DNA of 64,000 nt from assembly GCF_002979415.1 (NCBI RefSeq), contig NZ_PCOT01000001.1, forward strand, positions 1 to 64,000, written 5' to 3'. Source of the stretch: Microbacterium sp. MYb72 (GTDB lineage: Bacteria; Actinomycetota; Actinomycetes; Actinomycetales; Microbacteriaceae). Position 1 is the first letter of the stretch. Each line of letters opens with the position of its first letter. Shown piece by piece: positions 41,579-50,811 of this stretch. Under the pieces are notes generated by a model. It searched no databases. It worked only from the letters and a program-made list of their open reading frames with translations, and was not told the origin of the DNA. Both the position numbers and the translations under genes were made by a program.

Positions 41579-42372
41579 CAGCGATTTTCGCGATCGGAGG
41601 TGTCCTGCTCATGACCCAGCATCCGTCCCAAGACTCGACAACTGATCCCGAAAACCCCTTGGGGAGCGCAGCCATTGCAACGGGGCGATCATCGCTCACA
41701 GTCAGCAGCTCAGCGACCCAAATGGGCACGACTCCATCCACGGGCCAGAGGGATGTCAGCTCTGACGATTCCGACTCCCCTTCGTCGCCCTCGTCGTCCT
41801 ACGACGCCGACGGGTGTCTCATCACGACGGACGAGGATGGCCGCTGCATCCGCGCACGGATACGGGCCAACCCTGACGGGACCCCCGCACCCTCGGTCAC
41901 GATGACCGACCTCGCGCAGTTCGCCCCTCCGGCTGCGGACTTCGCCGTCGAGCCCGGCAACGCCGGAATCGCGGGCATGCCGACGAACCTCCTCGGCGCC
42001 GCGTCCGTCCGCACGCAGACCGGGACGCTGTTCGGCAACCCGATCAGCGTTCGCTTCACGCCCATCGCGTACGACTACTCCTACGGCGACGGCTCCACCG
42101 CCACGGTCACGGTCCCTGGCCGCACCTGGGAAGAGCTCGGCCAGGCGCCGTTCACCCCGACGCCGACCAGCCACGTCTACTCCGCACGCGGCACCTACAC
42201 GGCCGCCCTCAGCATCCGCTACTCCGCCCAGGTCGACCTCGGCGGCGGCTGGTTCCCCGTGATCGGCGAACTCACGATCGACAGCCCCAGCCAGCAGATC
42301 CGCATCTTCGAGGCCCACACGGCCCTCGTCGCACGCACCTGCCTCGAGAACCCCGCCGCGGTCGGCTGCTGA
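41563..42372 (+). CDS. Exported PKD-like protein, orphan
   Basis: 269 residues. A short hydrophobic N-terminus (~4-18) could serve as signal or anchor. Residues ~20-85 are Ser/Thr/Asp-rich and disordered, and a small Cys loop (DGCLITTDEDGRC) follows. At ~165-240 a PKD-like beta domain is suggested by YSYGDGSTATVTVPG and SHVYSARGTYTAALSI. It ends in two cysteines. A GAGAGGA Shine-Dalgarno lies inside the previous gene. The first half is in lower-GC DNA, the second half in normal DNA. Function unknown; surface exposure likely. Confidence 0.72.
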   Translation: MRSGVAAIFAIGGVLLMTQHPSQDSTTDPENPLGSAAIATGRSSLTVSSSATQMGTTPSTGQRDVSSDDSDSPSSPSSSYDADGCLITTDEDGRCIRARIRANPDGTPAPSVTMTDLAQFAPPAADFAVEPGNAGIAGMPTNLLGAASVRTQTGTLFGNPISVRFTPIAYDYSYGDGSTATVTVPGRTWEELGQAPFTPTPTSHVYSARGTYTAALSIRYSAQVDLGGGWFPVIGELTIDSPSQQIRIFEAHTALVARTCLENPAAVGC

Positions 42373-42398
42373 CCCGACCATCGCCTCATACAAGAAGA

Positions 42399-42432
42399 CG
42401 AGCCGTCCGGACCAGAAGGTCCGGACGGCTCG
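42399..42432. terminator. Bidirectional terminator
   Basis: A perfect 15-bp stem (42399-42413 with 42418-42432) with an AGAA loop lies between convergent genes. Confidence 0.88.
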
Positions 42433-42461
42433 CGCGTCCCCAGGAATCGGAGCGCTGCTGC

Positions 42462-43580
42462 TTACTGGTACGACTTCACGATCTCGAGCAGGCTCGGGAC
42501 GTTCGCGTACGCCTCAGCGGCGTTGGCCTTGGTGACGATGATCGGCTTCAGCAGGAACGCCGGGACGACCTTCACGCCGTTGTCGTACGACTCGGTGTCG
42601 TTGACGTCGACCTTCTCGCCCTTCTGCAGCTGCTGGACCATCTTGATGGACTGCTCGACGAGCAGCGTGGTGTCCTTGTTGATCGTGGAGTACTGGATGC
42701 CCTCCATGATCGACTTGACCGACTCGACCTCGGAGTCCTGACCCGTGACGACCGGAACCGGCTTGCCCGCGCCCTGGACGGACGTGATGATGGCGCGAGC
42801 CAGGGTGTCGTTCGGCGACAGGACGCCGTCGAGCGTCTCGGTGCCGTACGACGAGGTCAGCAGCGAGTCCATGCGGCGCTGGGCGTTCTCAGCCTTCCAG
42901 CCGTCGGTCGCCGTCTGCGCGATCTCGGTCTGACCCGAGACGACCTTCAGGTCGCCCTTCTCGATCTCCGGCTTCAGCACGCTCATCGCGCCGTCGAAGA
43001 ACACCTTCGAGTTGGCGTCGTCAGGCGAACCCGAGAACAGCTCGATGTTCCACGGCGCGTCGTGACCCGAACGCTCCTTCAGACCGTCGAGCAGAGCCTG
43101 GCCCTGCAGCTCGCCGACCTTGAAGTTGTCGAACGCGACGTAGTAGTCGACGGCCTTGGTGTTCTCGATCAGACGGTCGTAGGCGATGACCGTGACGCCC
43201 TTGGACTGGGCATCCTCGACCTGCGTCGCGAGCTGCTTGCCGTCCTTGGCGCCGATGATGATGACCTTGGCACCGCCGGTCACCATCGCCTGGATCTGGT
43301 TCTGCTGCTCGGCGACCGTGTTGCTGGCGGGCGCGTACTGCACGTCGGCCTTGAAACCGGCCTTCTCGAGACCGTCGGTGAACAGCTGGCCGGCGAGCAC
43401 CCAGTTCTCACTGGTCTTGTCGGGAAGGGCGACGCCGATCGTGGCGTCCGCGGCGAAGCCCTTGCTGGCCTCCGTCGAGGTGCCCCCGCCGGTGTCTCCC
43501 CCGCGCTCCGAGGAGCACCCGGTGAGAGTGAAGGCTGCCGCTGCGACAAGCGCTGTCGCGGTGACGATGATCTTCTTCAT
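42462..43580 (-). CDS. chvE: ChvE-type multiple-sugar-binding lipoprotein
   Basis: 372 residues. Lipobox ends at C22 (TLTGC). The periplasmic-binding-protein type 1 fold is shown by IGVALPDKTSENWVLAG, VIIIGAKDGKQLATQVEDAQ, VIAYDRLI, DGVLSPNDTLARAII and VVTGQDSE. ChvE proteins bind several monosaccharides, such as galactose, arabinose and xylose. The start at 43580 is chosen by an AAAGAGA element and the signal peptide. Last gene of the gguAB-chvE operon. Confidence 0.93.
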   Translation of the reverse strand: MKKIIVTATALVAAAAFTLTGCSSERGGDTGGGTSTEASKGFAADATIGVALPDKTSENWVLAGQLFTDGLEKAGFKADVQYAPASNTVAEQQNQIQAMVTGGAKVIIIGAKDGKQLATQVEDAQSKGVTVIAYDRLIENTKAVDYYVAFDNFKVGELQGQALLDGLKERSGHDAPWNIELFSGSPDDANSKVFFDGAMSVLKPEIEKGDLKVVSGQTEIAQTATDGWKAENAQRRMDSLLTSSYGTETLDGVLSPNDTLARAIITSVQGAGKPVPVVTGQDSEVESVKSIMEGIQYSTINKDTTLLVEQSIKMVQQLQKGEKVDVNDTESYDNGVKVVPAFLLKPIIVTKANAAEAYANVPSLLEIVKSYQ

Positions 43581-43611
43581 GTGATCTCTTTCTGTGGTGA
43601 GGGACAGATGA

Positions 43612-43632
43612 TGCACGCGGGCGGCGCGTGCA
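43612..43632 (-). promoter_or_regulatory. Intercistronic hairpin upstream of chvE
   Basis: An 8-bp perfect stem, TGCACGCG with CGCGTGCA, around a 5-base loop lies between the permease stop and the chvE start. It may stabilise a processed chvE transcript. Confidence 0.5.
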
Positions 43633-43640
43633 GCATCCGC

Positions 43641-44990
43641 CTACTTTCCGCTCGTCTTCTCGACGGCGGGGGCCTGATAGGTCTGAGTGGGGTCGAAGGT
43701 CGCGCTGCCCGGATCGTTCTTGCGACCGATGTTGCGCATGATGAACCCCGTCACGGAGGGGCGTCCCTGCCGCTTGTTCCACACGTCGACACCGACGGCG
43801 AACAGCAGCACGAGGCCTTTGATCATCGACACGAGGTCGGCGCCGGCGCCCATGAGGGCGAGTCCGTTGTTCAGGAACGCCATGACCAGACCACCGATGA
43901 TCGATCCGATCACCGTGCCGATGCCTCCCGACACCGCGGCGCCACCGATGAACACCGAGGCGATCGCGTCGAGCTCCCAGCCGTTGCCGTCCTGAGGTCC
44001 GGATGCCGCAGCGCGGGCGACGTAGATCATTCCGGCGAGCGAGGCGAGCACGGACATGTTCATCATCACGAAGAAGTCGACCCAGCGGTCCTTGACACCC
44101 GACAGGCGGGCCGCCTGCCGGTTGCCGCCGACGGCGTAGATGTGACGGCCGAACACCGTGCTGTTCGTGACGAACGAGTACAGGATGACCAGCACGAGCA
44201 GGATGACACCCGACACCGGGAAGCTCGTGCCGGGGCGCCCGGTGGCGAACAGCCAGCCTGCGACGAGGATGACGGCGGAGAGCACGACGACCTTGACGAC
44301 GCTCACCCACAGGGGCGCGGAGTCAGAGCCCATCTTCTTCTGCACGCGGCGGGTGCGGATCTCCCAGAACACGATCCATCCGGCGCCGAGGATCGCGAGG
44401 ATCATGGTCGGCACGTTGAACGGGACGGGCAGAGCGACCTCGGGCAGGTAGCCGGCGCCGATCACACGGAACTCCGGAGGCACGGGGATCGTCGTGGACT
44501 GGCCGATGAACTGGTTCGCGCCGCGGAAGAGCAGCATGCCGGCCAGCGTCACGATGAACGCCGGCACCCCGACGTACGCGACCCAGAAGCCCTGCCAGGC
44601 GCCGACGACCACGCCGACCCCGATGCCGAGCACGATCGCGAGCGGCCACGGCAGGCTCCACTCGGTCATCGCCTTCGCGACGATGATGCCGGTGAAGGCC
44701 GCGACCGAGCCGACGGACAGATCGATGTGCCCCATGATGATGACCATCACCATGCCGATCGCGAGGATCAGGATGTAGGAGTACTGGTTGACGACGTTGA
44801 TCAGGTTCTCGGGCGACAGGGTGAGCCCCGTCCCCTTCGCGAGCCAGGTCAGGATCTGGAAGAACACCAGGATCACGATCAGGCTGCCGAGGATGCCGAA
44901 CTGGCGGAGGGTGGACTGTCCGCCGCCGAACATCTTCGTGATGTCGCCGAAGTGGAACGGGCGCTTCGTAGGAGTGAGATCGGTACTCAT
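43641..44990 (-). CDS. mmsB: Monosaccharide ABC transporter permease (GguB/MmsB type)
   Basis: 449 residues with about ten membrane helices of the RbsC/XylH fold. [19 protein letters not shown] is the family motif and [14 protein letters not shown] the conserved late loop. The ATG overlaps the ATPase stop by four bases (ATGA). It forms the channel of the ChvE-dependent importer. Confidence 0.93.
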   Translation of the reverse strand: MSTDLTPTKRPFHFGDITKMFGGGQSTLRQFGILGSLIVILVFFQILTWLAKGTGLTLSPENLINVVNQYSYILILAIGMVMVIIMGHIDLSVGSVAAFTGIIVAKAMTEWSLPWPLAIVLGIGVGVVVGAWQGFWVAYVGVPAFIVTLAGMLLFRGANQFIGQSTTIPVPPEFRVIGAGYLPEVALPVPFNVPTMILAILGAGWIVFWEIRTRRVQKKMGSDSAPLWVSVVKVVVLSAVILVAGWLFATGRPGTSFPVSGVILLVLVILYSFVTNSTVFGRHIYAVGGNRQAARLSGVKDRWVDFFVMMNMSVLASLAGMIYVARAAASGPQDGNGWELDAIASVFIGGAAVSGGIGTVIGSIIGGLVMAFLNNGLALMGAGADLVSMIKGLVLLFAVGVDVWNKRQGRPSVTGFIMRNIGRKNDPGSATFDPTQTYQAPAVEKTSGK

Positions 44991-46555
44991 GCGGATGCCT
45001 TCTGGTTCGTGGAGGTCATGCTGCGCATGAGAGCCTCGGGTGTCGCCTGGTCGGCCGGGATGCAGTCGGTGACCCGACCTTCGAAAACGGTGTAGATGCG
45101 GTCGGAGATGCCGAGCAGCTCGGGGAGCTCGCTGGAGATGACGATGACGCCCTTGCCCTGCGCGGCGAGCTGGTTGATGATCGCGTAGATCTCGTACTTC
45201 GCGCCGACGTCGATGCCTCGCGTCGGCTCGTCGAGGATCAGCAGGTCGGGGTCGGTGAACATCCACTTCGCCAGCACGACCTTCTGCTGGTTGCCGCCGG
45301 ACAGCTTGCCGACGCCCTCCTCGACCGACGGGGTCTTGATGCGCAGCGCCTTGCGGTAGTCCTCGGCGATCGCGAACTCGGCCCGCGAGTCGACGACCCC
45401 GCGCTTCGCGATCTTCGAGAGCTTCGCGGCGACGACCGAGCGCTTGATCGTGTCGAGCAGGTTGAGCCCGAGCACCTTGCGGTCCTCGCTCACGTATGCG
45501 AGACCGTGCTTGATGGCCGACGCCACGTCGGGCAGCTCGATCTCCTTGCCGTCCTTCACGATCGTGCCGGAGAGGAACGTGCCGTACGAGCGTCCGAAGA
45601 TGCTCATCGCGAGCTCGGTGCGTCCTGCACCCATGAGGCCGGCGATGCCGACGACCTCGCCGCGGCGGACGTTGAGGCTCGAGCCCTTCACGACCATGCG
45701 CTCGGAGACCGTCGGATGCTGCACCCACCAGTCCTTGACCTCGAAGAACACCTCGCCGATCTCGGGCTCGCGGTCGGGGTAGCGGCTCTCCAGCGAGCGG
45801 CCCACCATGCCGCGGATGATGCGGTCCTCGTTGATCTCCCCGCGGGAGATGTCGAGGGTCTCGACCGTGCGTCCGTCGCGGATGATCGTGATCTCGTCGG
45901 CGATCTGCTCGATCTCGTTGAGCTTGTGGCTGATCATGATCGACGCGATCCCCTTGGCCTTGAGGCCGAGGATCAGGTCGAGCAGGTGCTGCGAGTCGTT
46001 CTCGTTGAGTGCGGCGGTGGGCTCGTCGAGGATGAGCAGCTTGACGTCCTTGTTGAGCGCCTTCGCGATCTCGATGAGCTGCTGCTTGCCGACGCCGAGG
46101 GTCTTGATCGGCGCGTCGGGGTCTTCGTCGAGGCCGACCCTGGCGAGCAGCTCGATCGCACGCTGCTTCTGCGCCTGCCAGTCGATGCGCCCGAAGCTGC
46201 GGATCTCATTGCCGAGGAAGATGTTCTCGGTGACGGACAGCTCGGGGATCAGCGCGAGCTCCTGGTGGATGATCACGATGCCGGCCTGCTCGCTCGCGGC
46301 GATGTCCTTGAAGCGCTGCTCCTGCCCGTAGAGCAGGATGTCGCCGTCGTAGGTGCCGTACGGGTACACACCCGAGAGGACCTTCATGAGGGTGGACTTT
46401 CCCGCGCCGTTCTCACCGCAGATCGCGTGGATCTCTCCCGCGCGGACGGTGATCGACACGTCGGACAGTGCCTTGACGCCCGGGAACTCCTTGGTGATGT
46501 CTCGCATCTCCAGGATCGGGCCTGACACGACCGGCAACGTTGCTGTGGTGCTCAC
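44987..46555 (-). CDS. mmsA: Monosaccharide ABC transporter ATP-binding protein (GguA/MmsA type)
   Basis: 522 residues with two ATPase halves, as in all CUT2 importers. First half: Walker [10 protein letters not shown] and Walker [16 protein letters not shown]. Second half: the degenerate [23 protein letters not shown] and [16 protein letters not shown]. The GTG start at 46555 is preferred because GAGGAAG is six bases upstream; an ATG at 46582 would lie inside the leader next to the operator. First gene of the operon and preceded by a LacI-type operator. Confidence 0.95.
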   Translation of the reverse strand: MSTTATLPVVSGPILEMRDITKEFPGVKALSDVSITVRAGEIHAICGENGAGKSTLMKVLSGVYPYGTYDGDILLYGQEQRFKDIAASEQAGIVIIHQELALIPELSVTENIFLGNEIRSFGRIDWQAQKQRAIELLARVGLDEDPDAPIKTLGVGKQQLIEIAKALNKDVKLLILDEPTAALNENDSQHLLDLILGLKAKGIASIMISHKLNEIEQIADEITIIRDGRTVETLDISRGEINEDRIIRGMVGRSLESRYPDREPEIGEVFFEVKDWWVQHPTVSERMVVKGSSLNVRRGEVVGIAGLMGAGRTELAMSIFGRSYGTFLSGTIVKDGKEIELPDVASAIKHGLAYVSEDRKVLGLNLLDTIKRSVVAAKLSKIAKRGVVDSRAEFAIAEDYRKALRIKTPSVEEGVGKLSGGNQQKVVLAKWMFTDPDLLILDEPTRGIDVGAKYEIYAIINQLAAQGKGVIVISSELPELLGISDRIYTVFEGRVTDCIPADQATPEALMRSMTSTNQKASA

Positions 46556-46587
46556 GGATCTTCCTCGCGCCTTTGCGGTCATCTTCC

Positions 46588-46603
46588 ATGTGACCGTTCA
46601 CAT
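46588..46603. promoter_or_regulatory. LacI-type operator of the sugar importer operon
   Basis: On the minus strand it reads ATGTGAACGGTCACAT: 6-bp arms with a CG-type centre. It starts three bases downstream of a TATAAA box (46612-46607), so it would cover the transcription start. It is 15/16 identical to the site before the LacI gene. Confidence 0.8.
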
Positions 46604-46606
46604 TGG

Positions 46607-46640
46607 TTTATATGGTCCACTCTCCACGGGGCAGTGTCAA
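46607..46640 (-). promoter_or_regulatory. Promoter elements of the sugar importer operon
   Basis: TTGACA (46640-46635) and TATAAA (46612-46607) are both near consensus, but 22 bp apart, longer than usual. Either another -35 is used or an activator compensates. Confidence 0.4.
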
Positions 46641-46661
46641 GCCCGTGATCGAATCGTGCCC

Positions 46662-47675
46662 TTATCGCGGCGCGGAGGACTCCCGCGGACGCAGCATCGT
46701 CTGCAGCGCGCCGAACTCCGGCACCGCCTCACCGCGGATCTGAGCGAGCAGGATCCGCACGGCTCTCCTGCCCAGCTCGGGGAAGTCCTGATGCACCGTC
46801 GTCAGCGACGGGGCGACATGTGCCGCGACCGGAATGTCATCGAAGCCGACGACGCTCACGTCCTCCGGCACCCGCACACCCGCGACCCGGAAGCCGTGCA
46901 TGAGGCCGATCGCCATCTGGTCGTTGGCCGCGAAGATCCCGGTGAAGTCCCGGCGCCGCGACAGCTCCTGACCTGCGAAGAAGCCGAAGTCCGCCGTCCA
47001 GTCGCCGCGGATCGGCGGGAACGTGGGCAGATCGGCCTCCCTCAGCGCATCGAGGTAGCCCCTCATGCGCGACTCCGCCTCGATCCAGTCCTGCGGCCCG
47101 GCCAGATGGAGGATGTCGGTGTGCCCGAGGGATATGAGGTGCTCCGTGGCCGCCCTGGCTCCGGCGACCTGGTCTGCGGAGTGGCTGACGCCGTCGGATC
47201 CGGACGCCGTCTGCAGCGTCACGAAGGGCATGTCGACGGTCATGCCGCGCAGGACATGGAACACCCGCACCTGCGGGGCGAGCACCACGATGCCGTCGAC
47301 CTGCTCCCGCGACAGCTGTCGCAGCGCATTGCCGATCGCCTCCGGCGTGGTGGCCGAGAGGTTCAGCGTCGAGACCGAGTACCCCTCCTCGCGCGCGGCA
47401 TCCTCGATCCCCACGATCGACGAGGTGGGACCGAACTCCCCCACCGTCGCCGACAGGATGCCGAGCATGTTGGACTTGCTCGTCACGAGCGCCCTGGCCG
47501 CGAGATTGGGCCGGTAGTCGAGCACGGAGATCGCGTCGAGGACCTTGGCCTTGGTCTCCGGACGGATGCTCGGATGATCGTTGAGAACCCGGGAGACGGT
47601 CTGGTGCGAGACCCCTGCCAACCGGGCGACGTCGCGGATGCTGGGCATCCGTGCGCGCTCTGAGGCCGTCGACAT
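46662..47675 (-). CDS. LacI-family sugar-responsive repressor
   Basis: 337 residues. N-terminal LacI helix-turn-helix (SIRDVARLAGVSHQTVSRVLN) with hinge helix (YRPNLAARALVTSKS), then a type 1 periplasmic-binding-like effector domain. The ATG at 47675 is chosen over GTG 47678 because the GAGGAGG ribosome-binding site is then five bases away. It lies directly upstream of the importer operon on the same strand, with near-identical palindromes before both, so it very probably represses both until a sugar is bound. Confidence 0.94.
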   Translation of the reverse strand: MSTASERARMPSIRDVARLAGVSHQTVSRVLNDHPSIRPETKAKVLDAISVLDYRPNLAARALVTSKSNMLGILSATVGEFGPTSSIVGIEDAAREEGYSVSTLNLSATTPEAIGNALRQLSREQVDGIVVLAPQVRVFHVLRGMTVDMPFVTLQTASGSDGVSHSADQVAGARAATEHLISLGHTDILHLAGPQDWIEAESRMRGYLDALREADLPTFPPIRGDWTADFGFFAGQELSRRRDFTGIFAANDQMAIGLMHGFRVAGVRVPEDVSVVGFDDIPVAAHVAPSLTTVHQDFPELGRRAVRILLAQIRGEAVPEFGALQTMLRPRESSAPR

Positions 47676-47689
47676 CACAGCCTCCTCGC

Positions 47690-47705
47690 ATGTGCACGGT
47701 CACAT
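47690..47705. promoter_or_regulatory. LacI-type operator before the repressor gene
   Basis: ATGTGCACGGTCACAT lies 14 bases upstream of the LacI start. It differs from the importer operator at one position. A CATAAT box lies just upstream on the minus strand (47722-47717). Confidence 0.8.
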
Positions 47706-47854
47706 CTATCGTCCCCATTATGTCTCTCCCCGCCCTCCGGCGCACCTCCGAGCTGCGCGGCGGGTGCGCGGCTTGTGCTCCGGTACCGGATGACCCGTCT
47801 GATTTCGTACCCCCGCACCGGACTCCTCCGCACCCGTGATGCCACGCTGGGCGC

Positions 47855-49342
47855 GTGAACACACTGCTGCGCGGCGGCCGGGTCATCGACCCGAAGACCG
47901 GCGCCGACCGGACCGCCGACCTCCTCATGTCCGACGGACGCATCGCCGCCGTTGGCGTCGATCTGATCGCTCCCCCCGGCACCGCGGTCGTCGACGTCCG
48001 CGGGCTGATCGTCGGCCCCGGCTTCGTCGACCTGCACAGCCACGTCCACTCCATCGCCGGACAGCGGCTGCAGGCGATGGACGGCGTGACCACCGCGCTC
48101 GACCTCGAGGCCGGCCTCATGCCGGTGGCCGAGGCGATGGCCAGGGCCGCGGCGGACGGTCGCCCGCTGAACTACGGCTTCTCGGCATCCTGGGCGCAGG
48201 CGAGAGCGTTCGCGCACCTCGACCGCGTCCCGGTCGCCGACTTCACCGCGTCGATGGACCTGCTCGGCAACGGCGAGTGGCAGCGATCGTCGAGCGCCCC
48301 CGAGCGCACGCGTTGGCTCGGCCTGCTGGAGGGCGAGCTGGCCGCCGGGGCCCTCGGCATCGGAGTCCTCATGGGCTACGCGCCCCGCTCCGATCCGGAC
48401 GAGTACCTCGCGCTCTCCCGCCTGGCCGCGGCGGCGCACGCCCCCACCTTCACACACGTCCGCGAGCTCATCGAGGCCGATCCGGCGACACCGATCGACG
48501 GGTCGGAGGAGCTCGTGCGCGCCGCCGCCGAGACCGGTGCGGCCATGCACCACTGCCACGTGAACAGCACGTCCCTGCGGCATATCGACCGCGTGCTCAC
48601 GCTCCTCGATCGCAGCCGTGCGGCCGGGTCGCGCGTGACCGTCGAGGCATATCCGTACGGCGCGGGGAGTACCGCGATCGGCGCGTTCTTCCTCGCCCCC
48701 GAGAAGCTGCGGGGACTCGGCATCACGCCGAGCTCGCTCGTGCTGGTCGACACCGGAGAGCGCATCGCCGACGAGGCGCGCCTCCGCGAGGTGCGCGCCG
48801 CCGACCCCGGCGCCACGTGCATCGTCACCTTCCTCGACGAGGCAGATCCGCTCGACCGCGCGCATCTGCACCGGGCCCTCGCCTACCCCGACTCGATCGT
48901 CGCGAGCGACGCCATGCCCGTGTCCTGGACCAGCACCGCCGGCGCCCCGACCGCATACGAGCAGCGGGAGTGGCCGCTGCCTCCCGGCGGTCACACGCAC
49001 CCGCGCACGGCGGGCACCTTCACGAAGTCGCTGCGCCTCATGGTCAGGGAATCCGAGACCTGGACCTGGGTCGAGGCCTTCCGACGCTGCTCCTACCTTC
49101 CGGCGCGGGTCCTCGACGAGGTCTCGTCCGCCATGCGCGGCAAGGGACATCTCGCCGTCGGCGCCGACGCCGACGTCGTCGTGATCGACCCCGTGACGAT
49201 CACCGATCGCGCCACCTACGCCGATCCCACGCGGCCCTCCCAGGGCGTGCGGCAGCTGTACGTGCACGGCATCCCCGTCGTGCACGCCGGAGAGATCGTG
49301 ACCGATGCCTTCCCCGGTCGCGCGATACGAGGAGACGCATGA
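47855..49342 (+). CDS. N-acyl-D-amino-acid deacylase-family amidohydrolase
   Basis: 495 residues, GTG start, no signal peptide. Amidohydrolase fold with H61 and H63 (VDLHSHVH), E161 in LEGELAAGALGIGVLMGY (the D-aminoacylase metal-bridging acid), H201 (FTHVRE), H235 (HHCHVNS) and a late Asp in VASDAMP. Domain order and length match D-aminoacylases/dihydroorotase-like enzymes, which cleave N-acyl groups from D-amino acids. It overlaps the next gene (ATGA) and heads a long plus-strand cluster for peptides. Confidence 0.85.
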   Translation: MNTLLRGGRVIDPKTGADRTADLLMSDGRIAAVGVDLIAPPGTAVVDVRGLIVGPGFVDLHSHVHSIAGQRLQAMDGVTTALDLEAGLMPVAEAMARAAADGRPLNYGFSASWAQARAFAHLDRVPVADFTASMDLLGNGEWQRSSSAPERTRWLGLLEGELAAGALGIGVLMGYAPRSDPDEYLALSRLAAAAHAPTFTHVRELIEADPATPIDGSEELVRAAAETGAAMHHCHVNSTSLRHIDRVLTLLDRSRAAGSRVTVEAYPYGAGSTAIGAFFLAPEKLRGLGITPSSLVLVDTGERIADEARLREVRAADPGATCIVTFLDEADPLDRAHLHRALAYPDSIVASDAMPVSWTSTAGAPTAYEQREWPLPPGGHTHPRTAGTFTKSLRLMVRESETWTWVEAFRRCSYLPARVLDEVSSAMRGKGHLAVGADADVVVIDPVTITDRATYADPTRPSQGVRQLYVHGIPVVHAGEIVTDAFPGRAIRGDA

Positions 49343-50670
49343 TGACCGAAGACCTGCAGTCCTTCCTGGACGCCACCGCCGCCGAACTCGGCGTGCCGGG
49401 GGCCGTCGTCGGCGTGCTCGACGGCGACGACGAGCTCATCGCCGTCACGGGCGTCGCCTCCACCGAGACGGGTGCGCCGGTGACCGCGCGCACCCTGTTC
49501 CAGATCGGCTCGACGTCGAAGACGTTCACCGGCACGGCGGCGATGCGCCTCGTCGACGACGGGCTTCTCGACCTGGACGCCCGTGTGATCGACATCCTCC
49601 CCGACTTCCGCCTCGGCGATGCCGCGGCCCTCGACGCCCTGCGCGTCCGACACCTCCTCACCCACTCCGGCGGATTCCTCGGCGATGCCGACGAGCAGCC
49701 TGGTTGGGATGCCGACTCCCTCGCCCGCAACGTCGCGAGCTTCGCCGAGCTCCCCCAGTTCTTCGCCCCCGGCACGATCGCGTCGTACAGCAACGCCGGG
49801 ATCCGCCTTCTGGGGCGCATCGTCGAGGTCGTCGCGGGCGAACCGTTCGAGCAGGCCGTACGACGCGTCGTCCTCGATCCCCTCGGGATGGCCGACACCT
49901 TCTTCTTCCCGTGGGAGGTGATCGCCCGCCCCCACGCGCTCGGCCACGTCACGGCGGAGGACGGCACCGTCTCCCCCCTCGGCCAGTGGCCGATCACCCG
50001 CGACATCGACCCCGAGGGCGGGCTCGTCTCCTCCGTGGGCGATCAGCTGCGCTATGCGCGGTTCCAGATGCGCGGGGAGAGCGAGGGCACTCCGCCCGTG
50101 AGCGAGGCGACCAGGCTCCGGATGCAGCAGCCGCAGCTCAGCGCCGGTCCGCCGGTCGACGCGATCGGCTTCCCCTGGCTCCTCTCACACCACGGCTCCG
50201 CCCGGCTCGTGATGCACGGCGGCAACATCGCCGACACCCAGCTCAGCGAGTTCGTGATGGCCCCGGACCAGGATCTCGCGATCACCGTGCTCACCAACAG
50301 CGGCGCGGGCAAGGCCCTCGGGACCAGGGTCATCGACTGGTGCTTCGAGCACCTCCGCGGGATCGCTCCGGAGAAGACGCCGCTCGACCAGCGCACCATC
50401 GATGCGCTCGACGAGACGGTCGGGCGGTACGACGCCGGCCAGTGGCACTACGACGTCACGCGGGTGGGAGACGCGCTGGAGTTCACGATGGTGCTGCGCG
50501 AGGACATCGCCGCCCTCGGCATCCCGCCGCGTCCGCCGCTGCGACTGGGCGTCCGCGAGGACCGGGCGCTCGTGACCGACGAGGGCGTCGCCGTCGGTCG
50601 GCTGCTCGACGCCGCGGAGGGCGGCCCCGACCTGCTGCACATCGGACTCCGCGCCGTGCGACGACGGTGA
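49339..50670 (+). CDS. Serine hydrolase, beta-lactamase fold (class C/EstB type), paralogue 1
   Basis: 443 residues. Nucleophile S58 with K61 (GSTSKT), Y150 and N152 (YSNAG), and H293 in MHGG. These are the SxxK, YxN and HxG motifs of family S12. A C-terminal beta domain (~355-443) resembles the DUF3471-like cap of D-aminopeptidases and esterases. No signal peptide, so it is not a periplasmic beta-lactamase. ATG 49339 and ATG 49342 are both possible; AGGAGA is upstream of both. Possible D-aminopeptidase, D-amino-acid amidase or esterase. Confidence 0.85.
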   Translation: MMTEDLQSFLDATAAELGVPGAVVGVLDGDDELIAVTGVASTETGAPVTARTLFQIGSTSKTFTGTAAMRLVDDGLLDLDARVIDILPDFRLGDAAALDALRVRHLLTHSGGFLGDADEQPGWDADSLARNVASFAELPQFFAPGTIASYSNAGIRLLGRIVEVVAGEPFEQAVRRVVLDPLGMADTFFFPWEVIARPHALGHVTAEDGTVSPLGQWPITRDIDPEGGLVSSVGDQLRYARFQMRGESEGTPPVSEATRLRMQQPQLSAGPPVDAIGFPWLLSHHGSARLVMHGGNIADTQLSEFVMAPDQDLAITVLTNSGAGKALGTRVIDWCFEHLRGIAPEKTPLDQRTIDALDETVGRYDAGQWHYDVTRVGDALEFTMVLREDIAALGIPPRPPLRLGVREDRALVTDEGVAVGRLLDAAEGGPDLLHIGLRAVRRR

Positions 50671-50811
50671 TCCGCGGGGCTTCGTCCGCGAGCACCAAGC
50701 TCCCGGCAAGTCTCGTCGCCGCCGACCAACGGCGTCTCCGCACACGCGAATAGTCTCGGCCCATCGCCGTCGCACCCCTATCGACGGCGCACTCGATGAA
50801 GAGGAGCGCAC

